A stretch of 64,000 nt of DNA from Massospora cicadina (taxonomy: Eukaryota > Entomophthoromycota > Entomophthoromycetes > Entomophthorales > Entomophthoraceae), in the NCBI GenBank assembly GCA_022478985.1, contig JAKSZP010012275.1, positions 1 through 64,000 of the forward strand, in the 5' to 3' direction. The number at the start of each line of letters is the position of its first letter. Within the stretch, counting starts at the first letter, position 1. Made by a program: the position numbers and the translations under genes. The notes under the pieces were generated by a model that searched no databases, was not told the DNA's origin, and saw only the letters and a list, made by a program, of their open reading frames with translations. Below, piece after piece: positions 33,813 to 44,840 of this stretch.

Positions 33813-34262
33813 TATTGTAATTTTGGTAGTATTTAATATATACACTGGCGGATTTTTGCACAGGATTAACCCACTGAGCAATAGGGATCAACGATATGAT
33901 GATCGCTGCCCTTGAAACAACAGAATAACTTTAAATAAATATGGAGCACTCGCTCCCACAACCTCTTTTATTAAATGTATTTATAATACCGCGGATTCCT
34001 CTTATTCCGTTAACTTCCACTATCAAAAACCTACCTTCCCTTGATCATCTCATCCTGCTTATATCATAACAATTTCAGATGATATTACTTACATGGCTTA
34101 GTAACTCAATTCGCCGTATCTCATTGGTTTCATCAATCAACAATCTGATATCGCCTCATTTCAAAGCGCTTCAATTACCATCACCAGTTTGATTACAATG
34201 GATTCCATTCATTTCGCTGGATGACCTCGGGCTTATCATCCAGTCATATCAATTTTACAACA
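33813..34262 (-). repeat. 5' LTR of RetA (450 bp)
   Basis: TATTGTAA at the inner end (TGTTGTAA in the other LTR) and TTACAACA at 34262. Confidence 0.92.
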
Positions 34263-36290
34263 CCTTTGATGATATCAAAGTGTTCTTGTGTATAGAGCAC
34301 CTTGCCCATTTGGAACAAGTGTTTCGGCGCCTCGCTGCCACTAATATCAAAATTAAGCCTCAGAAGTGACATTTCTTTAAAGAAAAATTGGAATACCTCA
34401 GGTTTGTCATAGATTCAAATGGGCTTAAACTGCAGCTGGCTAAGGTGGAAGCAATAAGCAAGATGACTCGTCCAGGTAGTAAGCGGGACATTCAAGTGTT
34501 TCTGGGGATGTTCAGGTACTACTGATGGTTCATTCCCAATTTCAGTTGCATCAGGGCCCTGCTTTTCGAGTTGTTAAAGAAAAATGCTTCTTTTTGACTG
34601 GATGGAATGATGCCAGAACGCTTTTGATGTGTTGCAAACCTCGTTAGCAAGTGCACCCATTTTTCAATATCCCAACTTTTACAAACAGTTAATGGTACAA
34701 ACAGACGCATCTCTCTCACTATAGGGGCAGTATTATCTCAGAAGGATGACGATGGCATATAGCATCCTGTCACATTTTGTAGTTGAAGCTTGTACTGTCA
34801 CAAACAGAACTACACTGTTACAAGTGGGAGTGTTTAGCGGTGATATACACTTACAAACAATTCTGGGTATATCTACATGGGGTAAAGTTCCAAGTAGTGA
34901 TGGACCACGCTTCCTTGCATTGGCTGCAGAATCTGCATGAACCAGAAGGGCGGCTCGCATGTTGGGCACTGAAGCTCCAGGTGTACTATTTTGAGATTAT
35001 GCACTATCTGGGAGCAAAACATCAAAATGTGAATTGTCTTTCCCAGCTGCCAACGGTCGCTATCACAGCGGATTTAGCTGACATGATGTATGAGAAGATG
35101 GTGGTGAACAGATACCAGGATGAGCTGCTGCAGGTGATCAAGGTATTAGACAGACTCAGGGCAGATACTTTCCTACGTGGGGGAAAACTATATAAGTGGA
35201 TTGGAGACTTGACGCTGAGTTTCCCTAAACCTTTGGCTAGACCTGCGATTATTAAGGATGCTCATTGGGCTGTAGGTCATGGAGGATTGCAGAAAACGCT
35301 GGAGTTTTTTGCGACCCTGATACTACTAGGAGAGCATGCATTAAAGCATATTGGGAAATGGTTAATTGTTGCCATCAGTGTCAAGTGGAAAAACCATTCC
35401 ACAAGAAGACCACATACCATCTGGTTAAACACCGGTTCTCCTGGCACACCGTTTCCATTGATGTAGTGGGACCTCTGTCAACTAGTGCCAATTGATCCAA
35501 GTATATAATCATCACCATCGATCATTTGACTCAATGGGTGGAGGCCAGGCCATTAATGACTTGGGTGCGGTCACCACTGCCAAGTTTAATATGGAGTGTG
35601 TTATACAGCAACATGGCTGCCCACAATTCATTTTAGCAGATAATGGAACCAATTTCTCTTTGCAAATTCTGCCAAAGTTTAATGAGTTGATGGTGATCTA
35701 TGGGGTTTTGACCACCCCATATCATCTGGAATCAAATGGAATGGTGGAGCGGGTCAACAGAACCCTAGTGAACATACTCCTTAAATTGTTAAAGGATTGA
35801 CCTTTGGAATGGAATGCCCTTCTACCTACAGCTGTGTTCGCGTATAATATCAGCTATCATTCGTCCACTGATAAGAGCCTGTTCCAACTGCTGTATGGTT
35901 GACATCCAGATCTGCCTGCCTTGCTTTACTCGTGTGTAGAAGATACTGGTGGTGTGGACCCTCAGCAATATTTGAAGACTCCTATGAATACATTGATCAA
36001 GCTGCAAATGGAAGTCTACTCCACCAGTTTGGCAAGAAGATTCGCGATTGGGCAGCTGATCAGAAGAGACAAAGTGGACTTCCGCTGTTTTCTGTATGGG
36101 ACCATGTTCTATTCCACGACCAGCACAATTTTGGGCGTAAAAACAAGCTCTCCAGCATCTGGGTTGGGCCCTTCAAGATAATCTAGAAGACCAGCATGGA
36201 TGTCTACACCATCAAGGAACCCACAGGGGTTGGATCATCAACCAAGTTCACATGAAGTTCCTTTGAGCATACAAACAGTAAGAGCATATC
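34263..36290 (+). pseudogene. RetB pol, 3' part: end of RT, RNase H, integrase
   Basis: Picks up just after the RetA insert with 'DDIKVF' of the RT active site, then 'HLEQVFRRLAATNIKIKPQ'. RNase H follows ('MVQTDASLS' near 34695, 'FQVVMDHASLHWLQNL' near 34890). Integrase: 'DAHWAVGHGGLQKTLEFF' and 'CHQCQVEKPFH' (zinc domain, 35255-35400); core 'FILADNGTNFSLQILPKF' (second Asp, about 35630) and 'NGMVERVNRTLVNIL' (Glu, about 35740). Frameshifts separate the blocks. It ends shortly before the purine tract at 36302. Confidence 0.82.
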
Positions 36291-36311
36291 ATCCAGTCAA
36301 CGAGGGGGTAA

Positions 36312-36791
36312 TTTTGGGAAGTTGATATGACTGGACAATATGCTAACCATACCGGCGGATTGGAGGGGGAATTGAGATGAGTCTCAAGATTGACGGAAAG
36401 AGGTATACAAATAATAGTCAATTGGAATGTTGACCAATTGGCGAAAAGGGGGAATTACGCCATGATTTGATATAAATGAGAGTTTCTAGTAACAAGGAAA
36501 ATGAATAGAAGACTACTAAGCTGAGGATGCATCTGGCTTGAGGAACTGAGATATAAAGAGTCACATGGAGGATTGAGTAGGAGGTCTTCTTTTGGTGATT
36601 AAAATGTTGCAGATAGGCCTGCAAATTAATAAAATAATAAAGGTCAAAATAAAGGGCAATAGCTCCGTATTAAGCTTATTAAGTTTTATTAGAATCGGTG
36701 ATCTTCATATCATCTGATTTGGTTGCTCAGTGGATAATACCCTGTGTAAATTTAAATCGGCGTAATTTAGACTCTACGCCATGAATTAACA
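36312..36791 (+). repeat. 3' LTR of RetB (480 bp)
   Basis: Starts TTTTGGGAAGTTG after the purine tract, ends TGAATTAACA, then ATGCC (target duplication). Confidence 0.9.
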
Positions 36792-36796
36792 ATGCC

Positions 36797-36985
36797 CTTG
36801 CCATAACACAGAGCTGAGCATCACGCACATTCCTTAGATTGACCTGGGCATATCTATCCTGAACCCAGCGCTGGTCCAGGGTATTTTGAGGTCAGGAAGG
36901 CCTGCCAATTTCACCTTTTTGGCCTCCTGATGACTAGCTTTATCTTTACAGTTGATACCCTCAATCATGTCATCAGGCCATGATA
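36797..36985 (-). repeat. 3' LTR of RetC, proximal part
   Basis: It aligns with 42461-42650 ('CCAGGGTAT', 'GTCAGGAAGGCCT', 'GACCTTTTTG.CCTCCTGA'). It completes the LTR broken at 23649 by RetB. Confidence 0.7.
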
Positions 36986-37500
36986 TTACCCTCTCTTTCT
37001 CTTAAGGCTCCACCTCACTCAGGGGATTTCTCCAGGGAAAAGTTCTTGTGTTCTGGGGCTAACTTCATAGCGGTGATGGTTTGCTGAGACTTGGGTCCTG
37101 TAGCCTCAAGGAACCGCTCAGGGAAAACTTTGATCAGATCCTGGGCATGGGCGCAGTTGCGTGCTGGTACCCAACAGGTACCACTATGGCAAATCCCTTC
37201 CAGGATACTAGGTACTCAAGCCTTTTTCTTACTCTGCGTGAGGCTACAATCTCCTCCACTTCCCACTCCGGCGCCCCATCCACAAGATAAGCCTCTGGAG
37301 TCTCTGATGTGGGGCCCTCAAACAACGTAAGCTTACTTTCATGGAAGACCAAAAAGATCCTGAATGAGGGTGGAGATCCAACCAGTATGAGGCGTGGCCC
37401 ACCTTTCTGACAACGCGGTAAGGCACACTCCTCTTTGGTCCCAGTTTTTTACATGGTTGCTTGATGGGGATTTTTTTAGCATCTATAATCACGAGATCCC
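36986..37500 (-). pseudogene. RetC integrase C-terminus and chromodomain
   Basis: 37492-37244 reads 'CKKLGPKRSVPYRVVRKVG' and 'SYWLDLH', the GPF/Y-type C-terminal integrase module ('KLGPK...GPF.V'). It continues, with a frame change, into 37352-37134: 'EWEVEEIVASRRVRKRLEYL' then 'VSWKGFA', a chromodomain. In chromoviruses this module directs integration to marked chromatin. The aromatic residues W and the first Tyr/Leu positions look normal; the end is broken. Confidence 0.8.
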
Positions 37501-37555
37501 CTTCCTTGTACGCAGGACCTACCCATCTCTTCCCATCTGCGTTCTCATTATAAGC

Positions 37556-38260
37556 TTACATAGCTGCATCCAAGTTCGTGATCACTCCCTGGTTTACTTC
37601 CTTGATTATTTTTGCAAAGTCCATTACCGCTTCTACCTTGAATCCACAACTGGGCTCCATGTTGAAGGTGGGGTTGAAGCCATAGTTGGTGAAGAAAGGG
37701 GAACAACTTATTGATTCATTTTGGACGTTGTTGTAGCTGAATTGGGCCATGTAGAGATTGGACCTCAATCTAAATGGTCCATGGTGGTGTAACACCGCAG
37801 GAACTGCTCCAAGAACTGGTTCACTCGTTCAGTTTACCATCTGATTGGGGGTGATAGGCAGTTAAACGGCAGGGATGGATCTGAAGAGTCTTACACAACT
37901 CTTCTAAAAAATGGAGGTAAACTGGGGCCCACAATCGCTAATTATTTCTTAGGGGACCCCATGAAGAGCAAACACATGAGAAATGAAGAGCCTAGCCATC
38001 TCAGCCGCGTTTACCGTGGTTCTTCAGGGAACAAAATGGGCGAACTTCATAAAATGGTCTACCACTGCCATGATGGCATCGTAGCCATCAAATACAGGTA
38101 ATTCTATGATAAAATCCACCATTAAAGAAGTAAAAGGCCCTTCAACTTTTTGAACTGGTACCAACAACCCTTCTAGTGGCTGGCGATTCAGTTTCATTTG
38201 GTTGCAGACCATGCACTCTTTAAAATACCTGGCCACCTGCGCGGCTAACCCCTTCCAATT
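37556..38260 (-). pseudogene. RetC integrase zinc domain and core
   Basis: 38236-38024: 'MARYFKECMVCNQMKLNRQP', with the CxxC of HHCC, then 'SLMVDFIIELPVFDGYDAI', which holds the first catalytic Asp. 37795-37556: 'MAQFSYNNVQNESISCSPFF', a block typical of chromovirus integrases after the catalytic Glu. The part between has frameshifts. Confidence 0.78.
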
Positions 38261-38738
38261 GTAAGTGTGGAGAATTAGCTCCAGAGTCTTTGCCTTCCCA
38301 GGATGACCAATGGTGATTTCGTCATGATGGTCCCAGATGATTTCCAGGCGAAGTGATCCAGCGGGAACCTATAGGCATCCCTGAAACCACAACATCTCAT
38401 CCTTCATGTGGTAACCCCTAGTAATGTCCTCCTGATTCAACGCGCTCTTGGCAAGGACCATAGTATATTTGGCTGTCAGAGGCTGTTAAAGGACTACCTT
38501 TCTGAACATACCATATTTCTCCGCATTTTTCAGAGGAGCAAGCGCTGGACCGTGGGCTGAGGAAGAGGGAAGTTGAGACACAATCTTACCCAGTGGAATC
38601 ATCTAGTGGGTATTATGCACCTCTACCTCCTTGGGATTGGGAGCTAAAGCAGGGTTGCAGCTCAAAGAGTCCTCCAAACAAATCCTTGCCCTTAGTAAAC
38701 TCATAGGAAACCACAAATTGGGTTAGGGTCTCATGCCA

Positions 38739-39900
38739 TCAGGTTTGCCGTGGGGTCAAGACATGATGTGCGTGGTAGTACAATAAGGCATGGTGATCTG
38801 TATGTACATGGAAGGGTTGGGATGAGCCATGCAGGTGATGACGCCAATAGGTAAGCGCCTCAACTACTGCTAATAACTCTTTTTTATAAATGGCATAGCT
38901 CAACTCTAGTAAAGACATCTTCCTGGAAAAATATTCCATAGATGCTTATTTCTATCTCCATCTACTTGTAACAAGGCAGCCGCTATGGCGAAGTTGGAGG
39001 CATCAGTAGACACAATGAACTCTTTTTCTAGATCTACATGGTGAAGGATGGATGTGGATAGCAGGGTGCACTTTACATCTTGTAAGGCATCCTGCAAAAT
39101 GGGGGACCACTGGAGAACTTTAGCTCCATTAGCCTTATATGAAGGCGTCACCACCTCAGAAAGATTGGGTTTAAATTTCTTAAGGAACATACTCGTCCCA
39201 AAAAAACTTCTCAATCCTTGACCAACTTGAGAGTGGGCCAATCATGAATCGCCTTTTCCTTGTCTGGAGCTATCATATGGCCTTGTTAAACATGACATTT
39301 CCCAGGAAGGTGACCTGGGACTTGAAGAATTCACACTTACTGATTTACTGGGTAAGGTTAGCTGCCTTTAACCTCTCCGCCACTTGCAGAAGGTGTACTG
39401 TATGGGGCTCATGATCTGGGGAAAAACCAGAATATCATCCATGTAGGCTACCGTGCATACCCCAGCAGGTCCCCCTAAGCCGCATCAATATGGCGTTGAA
39501 AGATATCAGGGGCATTTTTAATCCCAAAGGGCATAACCCAAAATTGGAAAATTCATTTTCTGTTACAGAATGCGGTTAGCCACTCCTGTTCCTTCTTGAT
39601 CCAGATCTGATTGAACGCGTTTAAACAATCCATTTTGGAGAAACTTTCGCCTTCTCCACATAGAGTGCAATCTGTGAGTCCAGTGGAATGGTATGCAAGT
39701 CTGGTACTGAGAAGTTGTTGAGATTCCTATATTCAATGCATGGGCGTAAGATACCATTAGCTTTATCAATAAAAAGAAGTGAGGAGCATACTGGAGAGGT
39801 ACGCTGAAATATTGCGCCTTTAGCTAACTGCTCTTTAATTCACACATCCAAGGCGGCTTCATCCCATACAGTCAAATGGTAAATTGTAGAAGATAAATGC
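38739..39900 (-). pseudogene. RetC reverse transcriptase and RNase H
   Basis: RT: 'IKNAPDIFQRHID' (about 39485-39525) and the intact catalytic box 'VAYMDDILV' at about 39447-39427. RNase H: 'FIVSTDASNFAIAAALLQV' (39030-38975) and 'ELSYAIYKKELLAVVEAL' (38905-38850). The YMDD motif is intact, but frameshifts and stops occur on both sides. Confidence 0.8.
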
Positions 39901-40286
39901 ACCAGATCGACAGTAAGTTTGAACTCGCAATTAGACTCTGAATGAGCTAGTACATTGGCTGAAGCTGCATAAAACGAAGATTCTAAACCCCCAAACAGGA
40001 AGTAAGGGTACCTTCAAAGAGGGCCAGAACCGGAACAAGACTGAGTATGTGGACCTTGGTCCATTGGGGCAAATCACCCTGAGAGTTAGCTTTAGACAAA
40101 GGGACAACTAATTTTTGACCATTCTCTAAAGTTAAGGATAAGGTATTGTCTTTCAAGTTAGTTTTGACGTCAAACTTTTATACCACTCTACTCCCAAATT
40201 AATGGGGTACCAGAGGTTTTTGATTGTTTAGAAACGGTCATTCAGACAAGATTTGTCAACTTAATAGTCCACTAACCCCAGAACCT

Positions 40287-40535
40287 TCAGCGTGGGAATA
40301 CTTGAGAAGCCCCTCCCTTAACCATACCACCTGGCATATAATTTAATTCAAGATAGTCAGTCCGGTCTTGGTCAATAAAATTCTCAGAGGCTCCTGTATC
40401 CACAAAATAGTTGTGCTGTTTTTCCCTAGAGGGGATGAAAGAGTAGCAGTCAACAAAAAAATATTTAAAATGGTCTTTATTCAAAGCAGAAAATGCCAAC
40501 ACCTCACCAGAAATTCTTTCATCAGGTATATGCAT
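40287..40535 (-). pseudogene. RetC aspartic protease
   Basis: An 82-residue frame with 'NYFVDTGASENFIDQD', an intact DTG active site at about 40401-40392, preceded by 'HFKYFFVDCYSFIPSREK'. The flap half downstream is broken. Confidence 0.75.
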
Positions 40536-40689
40536 GCCTCCAGGATAAGTTTTTGCATCATAAAATGAATAGATATATTGGCCACTATCATATATGAGGC
40601 CAATTATCCCATATTATTTTAGCAGTTGCAAATAAATTTTATATTTCAAAAACAATTCCTTCTCACCTCCTTTGTTCTGCGGATCATGG

Positions 40690-41600
40690 TATGGTCAAGA
40701 GCGGGTTCTCTGGGGTAATCTATTATACAGAAATGGGTTCCGCGCTAGAGCCACAAGAAATGATATTTGGCACATTTGTATTAAAAAATTTGCATTATAA
40801 AACGCTTTTATGGACATTAATAACCCCATATCTGGATTGAATGCCAGTTGTATATTGACATCCAAGGCCATCACCACTAAGCCCTTCATCAATGACCCCA
40901 CCTGCGCCATCAGAAAGCGGTGCAGAGAAATAATCATTTCAGTTAGATTGTTTACGCTCACTTTGGAGATGGACTCTTCTGGACCCTTTATTTGCCAAAA
41001 AGGAGAAGTTATCAGAGGGAAGTTTTCCTTTATCAAGGGAAAACCTATAGTCTTAGAAATATTTATAGGGGCCTCTGCATGTGAAATCATATCGGTGGAA
41101 CCAAAGGAGACATTTAATTTAGTTTGGGGCTGGACCCCTGCTAGCCTTTGAATTCATCCAAAAATGAAGGAATGGAAGGATAAGATTCCTCCTTTTTCAG
41201 AGGCACACACAAGTTTTTGGGGCCCATATTTATAGGGGCCACCCTGGGTGAAACTATGACAGTCAAATTATCTGGCCCCTTTTGGGTTGGGGCGGAAAAT
41301 TTTCCCAATAAGCTTCAATCAGACGATCAAAGCCAGTTGGGAATCTTGACACACTCAAGTGTCCATTGCAGAGGCATATAAAGTGGCACAGAAAAATGAC
41401 ATTCTGGAAACAATGGGCACAGGTAAGCCTGAGACATTGGGAGATTCATAAAAATAAGGTAACCAAAAACGCCCAACCCACGGTGAACAAATGACCCATG
41501 AGAATATTGGCAAGTGGCGGAACAAGGTTGCTTTGCCCCAAGGGTTGCTTTAAAACCTTGATAGCCTCTAACACCCACAACACAGTAACATGCACATAAA
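40690..41600 (-). pseudogene. RetC gag region
   Basis: Placed by order, upstream of protease. 41090-40695 is a 131-residue open frame ('LTEMIISLHRFLMAQVGSLM', 'FNPDMGLLMSIKAFYNANFL') with helical, Gag-like composition. 41300-41100 gives pieces such as 'APTQKGPDNLTVIVSP'. No CCHC knuckle was found, which is common in this group. Function is inferred from position only. Confidence 0.45.
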
Positions 41601-41958
41601 ACACCCAGGCTTGCGCCTGGTAAAATCAGACACAGCCACTCAACTCCTGAAAGAGGGTAGTCAGGGATGACTTTATTATAGCTAGAAGAAGTGGTTGGAA
41701 ACTAGGAAGTCTAAGAAACAGGGACTCAAATGGTCCATACCAACCATGTACTTGCCAAAAGGGTGGAAGTTGCACCGAGAGCAGCAAAAAGAAAAACTCC
41801 CAGTTGGCGCACCACCAACGAGAATGATACCATTGTGGACAAGAACGTCCCAACCACAGTGCACAAAGTTCCTAAATACCACTATGAAGACCTTCCACCT
41901 GGTTTATGTATTAGAAAAACCAAAAATAAGGTTGGTCAACTAATTTCAAGAGCGTATT
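41601..41958. other. RetC leader region, with an unexplained plus-strand frame
   Basis: About 350 bp between gag and the 5' LTR. The plus strand holds an open frame 41730-41963 ('RVEVAPRAAKRKTPSWRT', 'VPKYHYEDLPPG') that reads more like protein than its minus-strand shadow. It could be a remnant of another element. Confidence 0.3.
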
Positions 41959-42650
41959 TGTAATGCTCCAGTTCCAGTAGAGGTGGTTGAAGAGGGCCCA
42001 CCCTGCTACCTGGGTACCATTTGCTGAGAAGGAGGGAATTACAGCACCGCACAGAAGGATTGTACACAGGAGCCCCAAAGCAAGGATGAAAAACATTTAG
42101 TAAATTTGGACCGGATGGAGGCTAGCACACAAGATTAAGCAATTGCACATAAATACTAAAAAGAAAGGGGTTTTTATAAGGAAGTCAACCAACAAGGAAA
42201 GTTGGCCTCAAGGATCATAATTAGACTATGAGAAGAGCCATTGATCTGTAGGAAGCGGTGCTAAGCCTAATTGACCCAATAGGCGCACACTACCATCAGT
42301 CATAGTATTGTAGCTTGAGATATTCCAAACTTGAGTGTTGATTGTAAATGGATCTACCCACTAGCATAATATTGTAAATAGAATGAGGTTTGAAACCTCG
42401 TTCCCCAAACAACCAAATTGAACCATCTTCATTCATAACGTAGCTGGTGCGTTTTAAAACCCTGGATGTAATTTAGGGCTAAGAATCACGCACATCCCCA
42501 GAACCATCCTGGGCATATCTCGCCTGTACCCATCGTTGGTCCAGGGTATGTTTAAGTCAGGAAGGCCTTGGAACTTGACCTTTTTGTCCTCCTGACGTCC
42601 ATCCTTGTCTTTGAAGTCTGTGCCCTCAATTATATCATGTAGCCATGACA
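41959..42650 (-). repeat. 5' LTR of RetC
   Basis: Plus strand begins TGTAATGCTCC and ends AGCCATGACA. It aligns with 22954-23649 plus 36797-36985. The frame 42454-42690 lies in the LTR and is not considered a gene. Confidence 0.65.
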
Positions 42651-42689
42651 TTCTCTCTCCATAGTGGGCGAAGTTGCATGACCTTTCCA

Positions 42690-43320
42690 CGCGGTTGGTA
42701 ACCTGGCTGCCAGAGCATATTTGGGACTCCCTTCAGGACATAAAGAAACAACTTCAGTGGAATTTGCAGCCTCCACTTTTGCAATGACGTGGTTACTAGT
42801 AGGTATTCTGGTAACGGTGACTATTAGTCGCCATACCTCAATTGTTTTACTCCCCATAGGATATCATGTCATATGAAGAGCTATGATTCTGGCATTCTTG
42901 TTTGCATTATGGGTGTTTACTCACTCCAGACTGGCAGGCTAGTATCAACTTTATCAGCCAGCTCCATGACAGAGGCCTGGAATATGGAAAACTGGTGAAG
43001 AAAAATTTATTTGTTTCACCAGGGTGCAGGCTTGACAGGGCTTCTACATTATGGGGGCAAAGACACTTGACAATATAATCACTGCTGGCTTGTCAAAATT
43101 CATGGACCTCACCATAATATGATAATGCAGTGCAAATTACCTCATTATTCATCTATGGGCACAGTAAGTTGGCAAGTTATAGAAAGTCACCCATTTTTCT
43201 GTCTGGTTATCATAGCGGGTGGGCTCTGTGCTCAGGTAGGAATCCTTATACTTTATTCCCACCTCCACAAGCACTTATGGTCAAGTTGTCTAGGGATAAA
43301 ATATTAATATACCCTCATTC
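42690..43320 (+). pseudogene. F repeat, third partial copy
   Basis: Plus-strand text 'TWLLVGILVTVTISRHTSI' (about 42790-42850) and DNA 'GATTCTGGCATTCTTGTTTG' with 'GGGTGTTTACTCACTCCAGA' (42880-42930) correspond to the start of the 212-residue F protein at 15835-15990. The order of hydrophobic segment then 'LAFLFALWVFTHS' is the same as at 15835. Beyond 43020 the similarity fades. It is broken by stops. Confidence 0.5.
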
Positions 43321-43326
43321 CAGTAC

Positions 43327-44106
43327 CTAGTGATATTCAAAATTGCCACTGGATAGTACACTTTTGAGCTCCTGGTAAATTGCAATTATATAATCTGACC
43401 AATCCTCCTCCCCAACCAGTTGGAAATGGATGTGAATTCCATCCTTAATAAAGTATTTGGGTACCTTGCACTCAGAAAACCTGCCACCTATAAATAAAGG
43501 ATAAAAAATCATAGACTGCCAGCAGCATTCCATAATTCCTCCTCGTGCGGGGCAGTTGCAGTACAATACAGTTTTTTTTAATATATGATGTTGGAGCATC
43601 CAGGGGGTTTCCCCTTTTTTTCTAGCTGATTGCTTTGTCAACACTGAATATTTAGGACGAGATATCTTGCACTTGATGCATATGAATACCACATTTACAG
43701 ATGGCGCAGGCCATAGACAAACCAATCTTAGGGCTTGCCATCCCAATTCATTAGATAGAAAGATGCTGAACTGATACCAGCTAACAAGGCATCAGGTCTA
43801 AATGCCACATGCAAATATTGGAGAAGCACATCAAGCATAGTTGCACTACGCTGACGCCAGTCTTGCACAGTGACACTTTTCCATCTAGAGTTGGTGAACA
43901 AGCACTCTGCATCCATTGGTATATGTACTTTGCTCCATTGGAAAGCTTCAGCAGGAGTAAAACCTTCCTCATTGTAAGGGGTGGCAAGAGAGAGCTCAGG
44001 AAATGACTGTTTCCAATCCTGAATAGATTCAACCAAAATTTTCCCATTGAGACAAACTGACAGAGTTCTGGTGTTGTAACCCCTTGCATTGCTTTTGCAT
44101 GAGGCA
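43327..44106 (-). pseudogene. Unidentified protein-coding remnant
   Basis: Two overlapping minus-strand frames: 44036-43728 ('NEEGFTPAEAFQWSKVHIPM', 'QRSATMLDVLLQYLHVAF') and 43746-43327 ('LRLVCLWPAPSVNVVFICIK', 'KKTVLYCNCPARGGIMECC', 'IHIHFQLVGEEDWSDYIIA'). Together they give about 240 residues with one frame change. The second has a cysteine cluster (C-N-C ... C-C) and an upstream CxxC-like pair when read in the other frame ('CAICKCGIHMH'). I do not recognise a family. It has no LTR or LINE next to it. It could be a captured or decayed host gene, or an unknown transposon protein. Confidence 0.4.
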
Positions 44107-44536
44107 GGATCTCATGCTTAATTCATGCGTGAGAAGTATTGGGGGTGAACTTCACCACATCTTTATATGCTTTTGCGGCCAGGAGGATATGGTCACGCCA
44201 GAGCTTTTATTAGGCTAGCGAGAATGAATGGTTGCATAGGGTTTTGTAAATACTTTTGTTACTCCAAATTATCCCTATCCCAGACTTGGTCTACACTGGT
44301 TTAACGCAGAGACATTACTTCATCTCAGAAGGGGTAAGCCTATTAGCCTCCAGCTAATAGCAACTTCTGGAAACCACCCCAGAAGTACCCCATTTAACAT
44401 CTTTTTATTTTGGCCAACCATCTTGCATTAAGCTTAACACCATAGCAGTAGAGAATCTTGTGTTCAACCAGTGTAAAGCTTTGGTAGCTTAAACCCAGCC
44501 ATGATATCATAGCTCATCAGAAAGAAAAAAGCATTT

Positions 44537-44840
44537 TTACCGCCAGAAAACGATTTTGGTAGAAAGAGTGTGCCATTCCCAGTTGAGCGCAATTTCAGCA
44601 TTGAAAACCATTTTTATATAAGCTTTTAGTTCCATTATGAAGACTTGAGCTCTTGACTGAGGGCACCATCTTTGTGGGAATATCCGCCTTATTGAACTCC
44701 ATGATATTACAGGTGTTGATTCCTGCATCCAGCCATACCTTGGCATCCTCAGGTTTTAAGTCCTCTTGGACAGCTGCCTTTGTCACTTGGTGGTCAACAA
44801 GCAGCTTCATCCACTTAAGGTCTTTCTCAGTATAAAGCAT
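44537..44840 (-). pseudogene. Unidentified remnant, probably 5' part of the same gene
   Basis: The frame 44840-44595 reads 'KDLKWMKLLVDHQVTKAAVQ', 'LKPEDAKVWLDAGINTCNIM', a helical, soluble-looking sequence. It lies about 450 bp upstream of the frame at 44036 in the same orientation. The interval has only broken frames. No family recognised. Confidence 0.35.

Larger units (their letters stand above)
28474..34262 (-). mobile_element. RetA: Ty3/gypsy element, youngest of the nest
   Basis: LTRs of 450 bp each lie at 28474-28923 and 33813-34262, with terminal inverted repeat TGTTGTAA / TTACAACA. CCTT flanks at 28470-28473 and 34263-34266. Primer-binding site 33811-33791; purine tract AAGGAGGGGGTAA at about 28936-28924. 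Genes on the minus strand: gag, protease, RT, RNase H, integrase. By eye the LTRs differ at roughly a tenth of positions. The pol frames are the longest gypsy frames in the window. Confidence 0.92.
23650..36791 (+). mobile_element. RetB: Ty3/gypsy element, interrupted by RetA
   Basis: LTRs lie at 23650-24130 and 36312-36791. The target duplication ATGCC is exact at 23645-23649 and 36792-36796. A primer-binding site is at 24132-24149 and a purine tract (GAGGGGGTAA) at 36302-36311. Without the RetA insert the element is about 7.35 kb. Gene order: gag, protease, RT (cut by RetA), RNase H, integrase. All are frameshifted. Confidence 0.92.
22954..42650 (-). mobile_element. RetC: chromodomain-bearing Ty3/gypsy element (chromovirus), with RetB nested in its 3' LTR
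   Basis: The 5' LTR is 42650-41959. The interior runs 41958-36986 and encodes gag, protease, RT, RNase H, integrase and chromodomain in the standard gypsy order. The 3' LTR is 36985-36797 plus 23649-22954, split by RetB. A purine tract AAGAGAAAGAGAGGGTAA sits just inside the 3' LTR at 37005-36986. Both LTRs begin near TGTCATGG or TATCATGG and end in TTACA (minus reading). The flanks (CCATT at 22949-22953 and TTCTC after 42650) do not form a target duplication, so a rearrangement or two different RetC copies cannot be excluded. Confidence 0.7.

Noticed and set aside
41960..42100. Minus-strand hydrophobic frame as a membrane protein
   Set aside because: It lies in the RetC LTR and is not kept in the other LTR.
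42454..42690. Minus-strand frame taken at first as the C-terminus of a chromovirus polyprotein
   Set aside because: The same sequence is present at 36797-36985 next to a purine tract, so it is LTR.
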